From Siphonodentalium dalli (taxonomy: Eukaryota > Mollusca > Scaphopoda > Gadilida > Siphonodentaliidae), in contig CP136065.1 of assembly GCA_032622095.1 (NCBI GenBank), positions 219,524,151 through 219,588,150 on the forward strand: a DNA stretch of 64,000 nt, read 5' to 3'. Both the position numbers and the translations under genes were made by a program. Below the pieces are notes generated by a model. It was not told the origin of the DNA, did not search any database, and saw nothing but the letters and a program-made list of their open reading frames with translations. The stretch's first letter is position 1. Each line of letters opens with the position of its first letter. Positions 1 to 11,130 of this stretch are shown here, in pieces.

Positions 1-62
1 ATTTCCGTCAGAAGAAGAAAGAAGGTTCCGGGCAATCTCAGCAATGGTATTATGGATTGAAT
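1..62 (+). CDS. PCF11: PCF11 exon a (starts before the window)
   Basis: Codons begin at position 3 and end with TTG AAT at 62, followed by a GTAAGT donor at 63. The peptide is basic and Q-rich (FRQKKKEGSG, then QQWYYGLN). The first two bases belong to a codon or intron cut by the window edge. Confidence 0.85.
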
Positions 63-3000
63 GTAAGTAGAGCTTGCCAATTATTCCACAATTATTTATT
101 GCTATAATACCAATCAGGTCGACCTAATATAGTGTAAATATAATACCGTCGTCAAATGACAGTCAAATCTTGGCCAGTGTATAACCCCACCTACTGTGTA
201 TGGGAAGATAGTAATCTACTCACAAACCCTACATATGCTGTTATGGGGCATTACAGCATACAGAAGTGGGTTGTAGGAGAGGGCTGACAGCCATTTCAAA
301 TCTGCCCGGGTATCATCCAAAACTCCAAACTTCTCGGCTGTCAGTGTATAACTTATCAATAAAGTAATATTGTTTTTAATTGTGGTGTATTAGATAGTTT
401 CATAGTATTGTGCTTATGGAATATATTATTATTTAAATGACTCATTTTGACTATTTGATGAAAGGGGGGAGGAAAATTAAGGGCAGCAGGAAAATGTGTT
501 GTATCCAAGCGTTGAAATAGTGTGTCTGTCATTTGCAGAATGAGGTCCCCAGAGGGTGAATTTAGTGATGCTACCCTGCATAGCGGGCTAGCATCACCAA
601 ATTCACCCTCCGGGAACCTCATTCTGCTGAGTTGTAAGCAGAATGAGGTCCCCAGAGGGTGAATTTGGTGATGCTAGCCTGCTATGCGGTTTAGCATCAC
701 TAAATTCACCCTCTGGGGACCTCATTCTGCAAATGACAGACACACTATTTCAAGGCTTGGTTGTATCAATATGACACTGTCCCATCTCTCACATGAAACA
801 TATCCCCTCTTTGCTTCCAGGATTGGATACAGTACGATGAGATATCATCAACAGAAGATGAGAAGAGTAATTTCTTTGAGTCTGCTAAGGTTGACCAGAC
901 GGCACTACGTCCAGTATTGACAATTGCTGAAGACATCAATGTTGTCAAGAATCCACCAGCTTCAGGCAACAATGATGACGTGAGTTTGCTGCTAAATTGT
1001 AATCAAGTCAGTTCCACAGTCCAGTAAAGCACTCCATTTGTTGAGTACACAATCATGATTACACTTAATATGATATCACAAAGAAAGATGGCTTAGCGTT
1101 TCTTTTAAAATGTTCATGACATTATATTCATCCTGAAGTTTTGTTCTGCCATAAAGTGGATTGAAGTTTTCAAATCCTCATTATACCACCCGTAACGAGT
1201 TATAAAAAGTAAAAAGGAATCGGCTTGTCTGTCCGTCCATCGGGCCATAGACGCAAATTTCTTTCCTTTAATAGTCCTACATTTTTTTGGTCAATTTTTT
1301 GGATACTTTGCACAGATATTTAGTAATATGGAAACCTGTGCATCTGACTTTTTTTGTGGAGTTATCACCCTTTTTGCAACATGCAGAATTTTTTTCGAGC
1401 TTGTATTCCTACATTTTCCGGTCAATATTGTTTTAACTGGGCACAGAGGCCTATTGGGAAATTTTGTTGGGAACTACATATGTCAGTCTGTCCATCTATG
1501 TGCGATTTCGACTTATCTTTCCAGAGCATAACTTGAGTGTGTAAAACATTTCCGCCACTGGCTGCCATGGGGGCTATCTAGTCCCATTGGGACAACCCAC
1601 CTCAAGTTTAATCAAATTTATCAATTTGTATAATGTTTAAAAAAATGGGTTTGAGACAATACTTGACTATTTCAGGTGTGCGATACTTGTAGCGACCCGT
1701 TCGAGCAGTTTTGGGATGAGGATGAAGAAGAGTGGCATCTTAAGGATGCGATTAAGGTTGAAGATAAGGTATGTGTACTTTCTGAACAGTAGTGTTCAGT
1801 ATAAATTCTAATGATTAACCCTTTCAAGACGGGGTGTAAGCAGAATGAGGTCCCCAGAGGGTGAATTTGGTAATGCTAGTAGCATCACTAAATTCACCCT
1901 CTGGGGACCTCATTCTGCAAATGACAGACACCCTATTTCAAGGCTTGCAATTAACCATTCCATTTTGCAGTTTACTGAAACCATTAACTTACAGAATTCC
2001 AACTAGAAAGACCATAAATGATTGCTGATGATGGGGAATAGAATGAAACCTTATTTCCATACTGGAAGTTAGAAACAAACTCAGATATGTATGCAGTGGT
2101 TGATTGGAATGATGGTCATGTCCATTGCATTGTGTTGCTGTCAATTTAATAGTAAGAGGCCTGCAAATCAGGGTTTTTCATTTTGAGTGTTGAATCTCGA
2201 ATCGAATCAGTTAAGAGATTCGAAATCGCATCAAATCTCGATTCGAATCATTATATCAAGTGTATCAACAGAGAAGAGGTTTAACAGTTCAGGAAACACT
2301 TAAATTGGTATCTGTAATGAACCGAAAACCTCTTAATAACTGATCACCAATGGATTTTTTTATTACAAGTACCTATAACGATATTAATGCGTCTTCTGTG
2401 CAATACGCATGCATTTCATTTTCCTCATAAATACTGCTGGGTGCAAATCATGAGTGGTGGATGGGTAGTAACTCTTTATAATGTGCTTTCAAAGATTCAT
2501 AGTCGGCAAACATAGACGATCTTCGTGTTCTGAAATCTGCCATTTTGAGCTTCATATGGATTGGAGACTTAAGAGGTTTGCCGAATGAGTTTGACTGTAA
2601 TTTTCATGTCACATTCAACTCCTGGACTCCCAGAGTCATGTTGGGTTTACGTCATTCTTATTGAGATTATAATGAATAGATCAATTGCGACATGTCACAT
2701 GGGGGTATGCACTGGTCAACAGCCCACGTCTTGTTTTTCTTGTATGTCTTGTTTATAAAACCACTGCATAATTTATTGCACACCTTCATTTTTGTTTGTA
2801 CCAGTTTATATAATTTCAGCAAATACACTGGATTATTTTTAATTGTTCTATTATGATTGAAATTAAAAGATGAATATGAAAATAATTGTGAACACATGGA
2901 AATTTTCAAGCTATTTACTTCTTTAACCCTTTACCCAACAAACCGGCCAAATAAAGCTTCAACAGCCTAAAATATCTTCGGTCTGTCTCAATAAAACCAT

Positions 3001-5028
3001 ACAAATATGGATATCATTGGAACCGGCCCATTGACCACATTGTGATGGTTACAGTTATGCCCTGTGCCAATGCATTCTCTTATATATGCGAGTCGACCAT
3101 AGGTCGCCTCGCATATATAAGAGAATGCATTGGCCTAAAAAAAATCTTTTTTTAACACTTTTTACCATTTTTTCTTACATTCTTTTACAATTTTATAATT
3201 TTTAATGTGTTAAGCCAATGCATTCTCTTATATATGCGAGGCGACCTATGGTCGACTCGCATATATAAGAGAATGCATTGGTACAGGGCCGTTCTGTTGG
3301 GTAAAGGGTTAAAATTGAAATTTTGAGTTTATTTATTTTTATTTATTTTTAATTTAAACTCATCTATTTCAGTTATATCATCCAATCTGCTATGAAGATA
3401 TCAAGGAGGTCAGTATAATTTAAAGCCCCTTTAACAATTATAGTCTCAACATGTATATAGTTATATTTCTTGAAGTGAAGAAATTTCTACTATAGAATCT
3501 CGCAAACTGTCTCAGGAAGGGAGGTAACTCATCCACTATCTGGCTTCCCTACTAATACATAACCTATTATCATAAAGTATCTGCTGATGAATTTGTATAA
3601 ATGCCCATAACCAGAGGCTGCGGCATGTCTGTTCAGTTAACTCTTTCACTGCCACTCAGCATCACAGATGGGTTCCCCACTGTCAAGCATATAATACATG
3701 TATACAAGCATTATGGGTGTATATAAGTAACATAGAGTATCTCAAGTATCGCTTGGAATAATGTGTTGAAACTTCATATGTGACTATACATAAGCACCTC
3801 AAGTTCATAGCCACTCACACCACCACCATAGAGGTCACGTGATCCTTGGCGGCCATCTTGGTTTACACACTAATGGCTGTGTTTGATACCTATCCATGCG
3901 TATGTGGGTATATATGGGTTCTATCGAAGCAGAAAATTGCCAGAAATTGGTCATTCTCAACATTTTCCCATACCCATACAAAATGTGCTATATATACCCA
4001 TATTTGAATAGGTCACGTGACCGTGGTGATTACCATGAACTTATGCGTGCATGGTCACATATACCATGTACATACATGCATAGGTGCGGGTAATGCATTA
4101 ACATTTCAATATATCGTAAATGTCTGACTTAATATGTTGTTGGACCATATAGACATATTGATATGTTGGAGCCACATTGCCCACCTCAAATTGGTCATGT
4201 GACCTTGGTGGCCATCTTGGATCTACATGTAACACCAGTATGGCCGTATGTTTTGGGTATTTTCCGACTTCATTATGTTATAAGCATTTGATGAACATAT
4301 GATATTGGGTAGGTTGCTGTATTTGAAATTCCATTTTATAATATTGGTAAAAATGTGATAGCTAGAGATACACACGTGACCTATGAAAAGACCACATGAC
4401 CATGACATCACCAATTGCCCTTATAAAACCGTTCGCGTTATATAGTCCTATATACAGAGACTGCCTCTTATCTGCACTATCTCACACATTTCCTGATGTT
4501 ATATAGTCTGGAACTTATAAAAATGTCATGTATGTACCCATCACTGGAACTAAAATGCATCATATTCACTGGACGGACATATTTACACCACATGTACCCG
4601 CCCTGCTGGCAGCATGTACCCGATTTTGACTCAAGTCGCTATCGGCAGTGTATGGGTAATTCGACTGTAGTCGCGATCGGTAGTGAAAGAATTAACCTTC
4701 ATCTCAACATGCTATAGTAACCAATAAGGACATACCATTGAGGATAATTCAATATTAATTCAGTCAGATAATTGGCAGGTTGTTCTTACCCGGCAGCCAA
4801 CTTGACATACCTTTCCATAAAAAAATATCTCATTTACTTTTGTAGACAAGTATATTGGAAACACCATCACCAACAACTTTGAAGAGTGATCCCCTGGTAG
4901 CGGAGGTAAAAAAGGAAGACAATGATGAAATAGCAAAGAAGATCCAGGATCAGATCAAGCTGGAACTGGGGATGCAGACGAACCCTATACAAAAGCTCAT
5001 GGAAATGGCTGCCGCTAACAAGAGCTGA
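1..5028 (+). CDS. PCF11: PCF11, 3' part of gene (last five exons; 5' end outside window)
   Basis: Pcf11 is a subunit of cleavage factor II, which works with CLP1 and the RNA polymerase II C-terminal domain in mRNA 3'-end cleavage and transcription termination in the nucleus. Five exons read in one frame, all junctions phase 0: 1-62, 821-979, 1676-1768, 3373-3408 and 4846-5028, giving 175 visible residues plus a stop. Recognisable blocks in order: a W-Y-Y..L-N / D-W-I-Q-Y-D-E-I junction matching the conserved segment before the C-terminal zinc finger; the finger itself with C-x2-C (CDTCSDPFEQFWD, then EEEWHLKDAIKV) completed by H-P-I-C in the next exon; and an acidic/lysine-rich tail ending NPIQKLMEMAAANKS. 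Human PCF11 carries the same CxxC-FEQ(Y/F)WD-EEWHL-HPxCYED order. The RNA polymerase II CTD-interaction domain should lie upstream of the window. Identification is by recognition of the finger, not by a search. Confidence 0.93.
505..760. mobile_element. Double-hairpin MITE, CAAGCCTTGAAATAG family (copy 1)
   Basis: Termini read (C)AAGCSTTGAAATAGTG and its complement CACTATTTCAAGGCTTG. Inside are two palindromes of about 85 bp, each pairing GAATGAGGTCCCCAGAGG with its complement around a GCGGG/GCAT tip, separated by GCTGAGTTGTAAGC. It lies in a PCF11 intron. Confidence 0.85.
821..979 (+). CDS. PCF11: PCF11 exon b
   Basis: TTGCTTCCAG acceptor at 811-820 and GTGAGT donor at 980. It has 53 codons, opening D-W-I-Q-Y-D-E-I, which continues the conserved W-Y...D-W-I block of Pcf11 before the zinc finger. 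The rest is a less conserved linker. Confidence 0.9.
1180..1610. repeat. Dispersed repeat with GTCTGTCCGTCC motif
   Basis: Low-complexity T-rich sequence with short CTGTCCGTCCATC blocks, resembling the elements at 24.9, 46.8-48.2 and 52.5 kb. It has no coding potential and is intronic to PCF11. Confidence 0.4.
1676..1768 (+). CDS. PCF11: PCF11 exon c (zinc finger, CxxC half)
   Basis: TATTTCAG acceptor and GTATGT donor. It has 31 codons: V-C-D-T-C, then FEQFWDEDEEEWHL and KDAIKVEDK. The two cysteines are the first half of the zinc site and the FEQFWD..EEWHL block is the family signature. Confidence 0.95.
1829..1951. mobile_element. Single-hairpin derivative of the CAAGCCTTGAAATAG family (copy 2)
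   Basis: Keeps only the right-hand hairpin and right terminus (CCTATTTCAAGGCTTG); the left hairpin is missing, and the tip is shortened to GATGCTAGTAGCATC. It lies in a PCF11 intron. Confidence 0.8.
1952..2922. other. PCF11 intron, no gene seen
   Basis: AT-rich. 2185-2260 carries repeated TCGAATCGAATC / TCGATTCGAATC words that pair with one another, as seen near ends of some hAT elements, but no second terminus was found. Nothing else is supported. Confidence 0.4.
2923..3312. mobile_element. TTAA double-hairpin MITE, family A (copy 1)
   Basis: Ends TTAACCCTTTACCCAACA and TGTTGGGTAAAGGGTTAA, with TTAA at 2923-2926 and 3309-3312. Two 67-bp hairpins lie at 3067-3133 and 3215-3281 in inverted orientation. 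The right end is 60 bp from the acceptor of the 36-nt PCF11 exon. Confidence 0.93.
3373..3408 (+). CDS. PCF11: PCF11 exon d (36-nt exon, zinc finger HxxC half)
   Basis: Only 12 codons, LYHPICYEDIKE, between a TATTTCAG acceptor and a GTCAGT donor. The H-x2-C supplies the second half of the zinc site. Skipping it would keep the frame (36 nt) but would destroy the finger. Confidence 0.92.
3650..4720. repeat. Intronic region with repeated GTCACGTGACC / GGCCATCTTGG words
   Basis: Two related stretches (about 3832-3870 and 4190-4225) share GGTCAYGTGAYCNTGG and TGGCGGCCATCTTGG, with repeats of CACATATACCCATA type between them. Similar CCATCTTGGATTT words recur at 44.3-44.9 kb. Probably an old dispersed repeat; no gene. 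Confidence 0.35.
4846..5028 (+). CDS. PCF11: PCF11 terminal coding exon
   Basis: Acceptor TTTTGTAG at 4838-4845; 60 codons plus TGA at 5026-5028. It is rich in T/S/P, then K/E, and ends in a short amphipathic segment (NPIQKLMEMAAANKS). Confidence 0.92.
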   Translation, partial: TSILETPSPTTLKSDPLVAEVKKEDNDEIAKKIQDQIKLELGMQTNPIQKLMEMAAANKS

Positions 5029-5275
5029 TAAGAGTATTAATAGCTTCATTGTCTGTGATAAACATTCTCCTTCAATGTTTCTAATCCTTTCATATTTTAG
5101 TCCTATTGATTATATTACGAGTGCCAAATATCAACATCGTTTCATAATCCACACAATATTTCAGCTCAACCTAATATTAGACCATGTAAGGAAATATCAT
5201 TGGTTCTCAATTAAATTCATTGCCGTATCTAATATTAAATTAGTAATTAAATGTGTTTGTGTTATTGTTGAATAA
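5029..5275 (+). terminator. PCF11 3' UTR with candidate poly(A) signals
   Basis: ATTAAA occurs at 5234-5239 and 5246-5251 and is followed at once by a GT-rich run (TGTGTTTGTGTTATTGTTG), the order expected of poly(A) signal, cleavage site and GU-rich element. A later AATAAA at 6354-6359 is an alternative. Which is used cannot be told from sequence. Confidence 0.5.
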
Positions 5276-5379
5276 TTAACAGAAAAAACATAACGTGAAT
5301 CGGAATCAAAGCTTTTTCAAGGGAGTTGCAGATGGCGTAGATATATTTCACAAGAAACAAGCTGGTGATTTATCACGTC

Positions 5380-5996
5380 TTAACCCCCTCTATTCTAAAT
5401 GTATTCCCCACTCAGTTATAAAATTATACATTGGATTGGCCTATTACTCATCTGGAAGGTTTTCAAGAAAAATAAGCAGATGACAGGTTATGTAAGTACA
5501 GAAGGAGTCCTATTTACAGGAGGAAAATGTTGAGGTAATAAGTTCAACAAACGACCAATGTTCACTTGTTGAACTTATTATCTCAACATTTCCTAAGGCA
5601 ACTACTCGTCAGTGAGTATTTAGCAGTGATTGGCCTAGTGGTTTAAAATTGGGAGATGTGATTTCTCCCTGTTCGGTTATTAGGGAGTGGACTGTCAGAG
5701 AGAAGTAACAATGACTAAAATTCAATTTACACCCCGTCATCAACCTTCTATGTATTATCCAATAAGTATCATGCAACACAAAGAGTCCATTTGTAAAACT
5801 ATTGTAGTGATTAATAACACCATGTAATCAGTAAATATACTTCAAATATGCTGTTGAGACATATGCTTACTGGTATGTGAGGGAGAAATCACTTCTCCCT
5901 GGGTCAAAAATAGAGAAAAGTGGCTCATTTTAAGGAGAAAATGTCTCCCAAGTCGCCCTGAAGGCTGGTTCCTGCTATTTGGTAAAGAAGGGTTAA
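5380..5996. mobile_element. TTAA element family G (reverse) with a family H segment nested near its end
   Basis: Starts TTAACCCCCTCTATTCTAA. It contains the foldback AGGTAATAAGTTCAACAAACG / CTTGTTGAACTTATTATCT and ends GTAAAGAAGGGTTAA. From about 5640 to 5985 it is interrupted by family H (TCACTTCTCCCT.. AGGGAGAAGT blocks). Outer TTAA at 5380-5383 and 5993-5996. Confidence 0.7.
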
Positions 5997-6359
5997 TTAT
6001 CATAAATTTTGGGAAGCTTTATTGTTAGTTGTTACCAGAGTTGTTGACAAATTAATTGCTACCTACATTTGCTTTCTAATTTTAGAAGAATTTAACAGTT
6101 CAATCCTTTGTTTGCGATCTTTCGGTTATGCGATTGTCAGTATTGTCGACATTCTCAGTTGACCATGTCCAATTATACATATTCGTTTCTAATAAGAGTT
6201 TTTATTGAAGGATTGGCTGAGAAGTAGTATTACTCAAATACTGTTGCATCTGTTGCAGTCAGTGTTTTGACTATTGCATTATTGAAAACAAAAAGTACTA
6301 TTTATTAGTTGGGTATAAATGGTCCAGGAGATCGGGGATCCTGTACGTTGACAAATAAA

Positions 6360-6632
6360 ATAAGTCTCTTCAAAAGCGTTTTAGGCCTTCTTCAGTTGAT
6401 ATTATTCAGACTGAATCACATGCTGGAATTCATGTAAACATACGAAATATGTTGCCTAGTTTTAGTTGACATCCTCTTACGAAATACATGTACCTTTATT
6501 GTCGTTGGAAAGTATACGCCATTGTTCTTTGTACATGAATATTTACCTGAATGCCATCATGTGATTTAGTCTGAATAATATCAACTGAAGAAGGCCAAAG
6601 GCCGAACACTTTTGAAGAAGAGTGACTTATTT
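6360..6632. repeat. Imperfect inverted repeat, arms about 80 bp
   Basis: Left arm AAGTCTCTTCAAAAGCG..GGCCTTCTTCAGTTGATA pairs with right arm TATCAACTGAAGAAGGCC..CTTTTGAAGAAGAGTGACTT. Likely a MITE; no coding capacity. Confidence 0.65.
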
Positions 6633-8144
6633 TACTATTTATAAGTTTTATTGAATGAAGAGAAATTGCTTTCATGATTGAGTCCAATTGATGTGGCATA
6701 GTTTTCAAATTCTATATGATCCAATCCGTTTCTCGATTTTTAAAGTTATAACAAAAAGTAAGAGTAATAGCTGAATCATAAATGAACAAGGATAGATAGA
6801 TGAGAAAAATTGTCTCGTTCCCATTTGCAAAACAGTTTTTATAGTCATTATTATTATTACTAAAAGCGGTGTCGCCCAACATTATAGTTGCAATGCGTGA
6901 GGATAAATTATCGACAAAAGAAACAAAAGACTGCGCCTCATGAATATGATCCCTTTATATTACTCTGCTTCTTCACACTAGCATGGAAAACTCCAAAACA
7001 CAGAATTGGATCAGTACTTTGGCTTCTTTCCACCTTTCTTTTCCGCCTAAGCAATGAAACTTAAGGAGATGCCTCTATAATATGTAAAAGCAGAGAGGAT
7101 TTAAGCCAATTTATTTCCTCATTCTTAAAATTTAATAAAAAAAAAAGAATAAAAAAGCAGAATGATTGTTTTCCTAATCAAAAGCACTTAAAATTTTATG
7201 TTCCTAAATTTTATTTAATGAAAGTTTTACTTCTCATGTTTTTAATGCATTTGAGAGTATACTCTGTGCTCTATTTACCATTTATATTTTGAATTTGAAT
7301 CTTATTTGATACAAATTGATTAATTGTAAAATGACTTGTGATTCTGTGAATGTGACATAATTGTAGATGATTGTTAGGTTATGATGAAAATGTGAATTAA
7401 TTATGATTGTATGATGAACTGATGATAAATGATTGAGATTGATGTGAAATGAGTATGATGTGAAGTTAACTGTTGAGATTAAATGTAATACTGTTATCAA
7501 AATTTAAAATTTTAATAAGAGTTGAAAATGAAACTGTTTTGTATGAATCTAGTGCAAATTGTTTTTGTGTATACCTCATGAATGTACAGAAATTTGTACA
7601 TTCATAATAAATTATTTTGTCTAGATTTAGTTACTTTATTCCTTAAGAGGCTTAAGGTTATTTTGTTCAGGTTGTAAATATTTCCTCATATAGTATTGTG
7701 AATAGTTCTGTTGCTCCTGTATATAGCTTGCTTTGTATAAAAAAAAAATTGTTGGCGGGACTTGTAATGGATGAATACAAGAATCATATCGCTGAATTTT
7801 CAAGACTATTACAAGAAGGTTTGAGAATAAAAGGCTAACTAACTAACCCATGTGAGATGTGTACATTTAGACACAATCTTAAAACTGGTGTGGCTATTAA
7901 ATTTAATTCACTGCTAGGTGTAGGCAGTGATTCTGTTTTTCCAAGAAAATGCAAGCAAATTGCTGTTGAGCTAAAAGGAGAAGTGACAAATCTGTGTTGT
8001 TCCCTTATGCTTCTATCTAAACATAAACGATGCATTCCAGTATTATTAAAAGGATTTAAGTGTGTTTAATACTGGTTGTAAGACTAATATTAAAAGATTT
8101 TGTGGGTGTATTATGGTTCATAAAGGATTGCTGAAGTTGAGATG
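6633..8144. other. AT-rich stretch, no recognised gene
   Basis: Contains poly-A runs and an AATAAA near 7606. An open frame of 70 codons on + at 7857-8069 matches nothing I recognise and has no splice context to support it. I see no convincing gene. Confidence 0.35.
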
Positions 8145-8412
8145 TTAACCCTTCTATGACTGGAGCATTCTGAAATTTTGTGAAAACCCTGTGTCAATGC
8201 ACTCCTCTTATATATGCGAGTCTTCTAATGGGAGCCTTGCATATATAAGAGAATACATTGGCCTAAAAATTATTTACCTTGAGCTTGTAAGCCAGTGCAT
8301 TCTCTTATATATATGATATGAGGCTCCCTATGGGAGACTCGCATATATAAGAGAATGTACTGGCACATGATCTTTAATGCTGCACCAGCTCAGCTCCACC
8401 ATGAAGGGTTAA
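8145..8412. mobile_element. TTAA double-hairpin MITE, family C (copy 1)
   Basis: Ends TTAACCCTTCTATGACTGGAG and CCATGAAGGGTTAA, TTAA on both sides. The two hairpins have the outer stem of family A but an inner stem of CTCCC..GGGAG type, somewhat decayed on the left copy. Confidence 0.85.
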
Positions 8413-8535
8413 GTCATCTATGATTATTTCCTGCTTTTTTTAAATAAATGGGAAGAAATTACTTCTCTCAATTTGAAACCTCCAGGCTTGTCTTTCCGGT
8501 TTCTGTACAAGCGCGTTCAATAGAAGCAAATGGTT

Positions 8536-8705
8536 GAAATCTGTAAATATTGTACATAGACCCATCTATCACAAGGCAAACCGTTTAGATGAAATCTGTA
8601 AATATTGTACATAGACCCCATCTATTACAAGGCACACTGACTGGTTGAGATGAAATCTGTAAATGTCGTACATTGACCCATCTATCACAAGCCACACCAG
8701 TCTAA
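8536..8705. repeat. Three-copy tandem repeat, about 55-61 bp
   Basis: GAAATCTGTAAATATTGTAC starts units at 8536, 8591 and 8652; each continues with ATAGACCCATCTATCACAAG. Confidence 0.8.
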
Positions 8706-9111
8706 AGGTCTCAAATTGAGAGAAGTGACTTCTACTTATTTATCAATATAGGTAGAATTAAACTGTCCGCATGAGATAAGATGTCAAAGTTAAACTAATA
8801 CCAAAAAATACCCTTGTGACGAGTCCATAAGCATTTATTGAACATTTACGTTATCAAACAAAAGTGACACGTTTCAGGGAAGAGAAATCCTCCCATGTCA
8901 TGTTGGATGATGCCTGCCTCCCCAAGTGATAGTATAACTACAGTCTTCTTTGACCCCATCTGCTGAGAATATATCTCACATTTTCTTAAGAATCAATCTT
9001 GTTATATTAACCTTTAATCTACAGATATATTCAAGATTGCCTGTAGAATTAGAAAAAAAAGTTGCCAGTCTTTAGCAATTTAAAATTTACCTCCAACCTT
9101 TGGTAATCTGG

Positions 9112-9560
9112 AGCAAGCCTGGAAATAGTGTGTCTGTCATTTGCAGAATGTGGTCCCCAGAGGGTGAATTTATTGACACTATCACACAGTGGGCTAGCAT
9201 CACCAAATTCACCCTATGGAGACCTCATTATGCTCGGGCCTCATCTTCTGGGAAGTATTTATAGTCTCAAATTAACATAGTTTTTAATTACATTTTCCCC
9301 CTTCTGTTCACTGTCAATATCCCCTAATTTGCAGAAGACAAAATGCATAATCGATGTTACTAATGGGTGGTGCACTTCAACTGGGGAACTTCAATCGGGT
9401 CCTATATCCCCTATAGGAGTTGAGACTGCAGCAGAAAGAGGTTCCCAGAGTGTGAATTTGTTGATGCTAGACCACTGAGCAGGATAGCATCACTAAATTC
9501 ACCCTCTGGGGAACCTCATTCTGCAAATGACAAGACATACTATTTGCAGACTTGATCTGG
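9112..9560. mobile_element. CAAGCCTTGAAATAG family, long form (copy 3)
   Basis: Left and right hairpins of the double-hairpin family are separated by about 200 bp that includes CCCCTAATTTGCAGAAGA and TTCAACTGGGGAACTTCAAT. The same interior occurs in the copies at 37.7, 40.2, 43.1, 51.6 and 56.9 kb. Confidence 0.8.
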
Positions 9561-9670
9561 TGGTTGTCTGACCATCCATCTCAAACATTCTCAGGTATAA
9601 GATAACTAAATTGAACTTCAGTTGAGCTTTTGCTTCCATGTCAAGTTTTATTCATTTTATTTGACTTCTT

Positions 9671-9990
9671 TTAACCCTTTACCCAACAAACCGGCCAAAT
9701 AAAGCTTCAACAGCCTAAAATATCTTCGGTCTGTCTCAATAGAACCATACAAATATGGATATCATTGGAACCGGCTCCTTGACCACATTGTGATAGTTAC
9801 AGTTATGCCCTGTGCCAATGCATTCTCTTATATATGCGAGTCGACCATAGGTCGCCTCGCATATATAAGAGAATGCATTGGCCTAAAAAAAGCCAATGCA
9901 TTCTCTTATATATGCGAGGTGACCTATGGTCGACTCGCATATATAAGAGAATGCATTGGCACAGGGCCCTTCTGTTGGGTAAAGGGTTAA
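9671..9990. mobile_element. TTAA double-hairpin MITE, family A (copy 2)
   Basis: TTAA at 9671-9674 and 9987-9990. Hairpins at 9815-9881 and 9893-9959 are separated by only 11 bp, so the two 67-bp palindromes nearly abut. This is the most compact copy. Confidence 0.93.
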
Positions 9991-10880
9991 AAAATAGACA
10001 TAACTATGACTAAAATCATCATACCTAACCCTCATTTAGACTGATCTTATTTTCTGTTAATACAAACGTTCATTCAATTGATTGAACAAGAAGATATGTT
10101 AACACTGAAGACAATTTGGTGGAAGCTTGTAGACTGAACACTGCTCATTTCTATAAAGCTCCCCTCAAATTTGATTTTGGATGATGAAAACTGCAAAGTA
10201 GGACACAACTTCTATTATATATATAATAACAACATATATATATAATATTATTTTATTACATATATAGTTATATTATGTTTCACTCTGGACGGATATCTCT
10301 GCAGCACATGCTAGTCTCCTGTTTGCAAATGGAAGATAAAAATATGCCAGATAAGATGGATATTTATGCCATATTTTATAACAAATAGACTTAATTTTAA
10401 ATAATTTTGTCACAAATATTTAATTACCATGACCGTCAATGGTTGTTGTGGGGGAAATCATAAAATTTCAACAGGGCAATGGGTATTTCCATACCAAGTT
10501 GCAAATGTATTGTCAGGGACAACATTAATAAAATGATAGATACACAACCTGGATGCAGTATATTTTTGCATGCAATACACTGTGCAATAACCTAAATAAC
10601 AATTGTTTTCAACAACAAAAAACCCACATAATTTCAGCAATCTCATTCTCTCAGACAGTTGATTGGTGTTTGTGTTATCCTTTAGTAATTACAATTTCCA
10701 CTGTAATAGTAATGTACGATTTGTTACCAACCAAAATTGCATGTCCGTTGTTTTCAAAGTCCAGTTGTTCTGCACTGGCGCCTTAAAACTTAATAGAAAA
10801 TCACAAGACAGTAACTGTTAGGAAAATACATGGAACACAAATCCCAGTTGTGCGTTTGTCTTTATATTGATTGAATATTC
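9991..10880. other. AT-rich stretch, no gene seen
   Basis: A (TA)n-type low-complexity block sits at about 10214-10270. No supported coding region or transposon ends. Confidence 0.4.
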
Positions 10881-10881
10881 T

Positions 10882-11130
10882 CCCTTATCCCTTGCTATAC
10901 TAAGTACTCACTGACGAGTAGTTCCTTCAAGAAATGTTCAGATAATAAGTTCAACATAAGACCATCGTTTGTTGAACATATTATCTAAACATTTCCCACT
11001 TTAGAATCTGAATCATTTGCACTTGTATTAGTGTCATAACCTGAACATCCATCCAAATCAATAATACACCATTCCATTCTTGTAACTGAGTGGGGGAATC
11101 AGTTTAGTGTAGAAATGGTTACGCTGGTAA
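10882..11130. mobile_element. TTAA-family G element, diverged
   Basis: Contains TACTCACTGACGAGTAGTTCC, the foldback GATAATAAGTTCAACATAAG / TTTGTTGAACATATTATCT, and the GTAACTGAGTGGGGGAATC tail seen in the other G copies. Flanking TTAA is not preserved on the left. Confidence 0.6.

Noticed and set aside
2923-2940. TTAACCC termini as telomere-like repeats
   Set aside because: They are single transposon ends bounded by the TTAA target, not tandem arrays.
5635-5650. TGGCCTAGTGG as a tRNA A box of a SINE
   Set aside because: No B box follows at the right distance, and other copies of the same element lack the motif.
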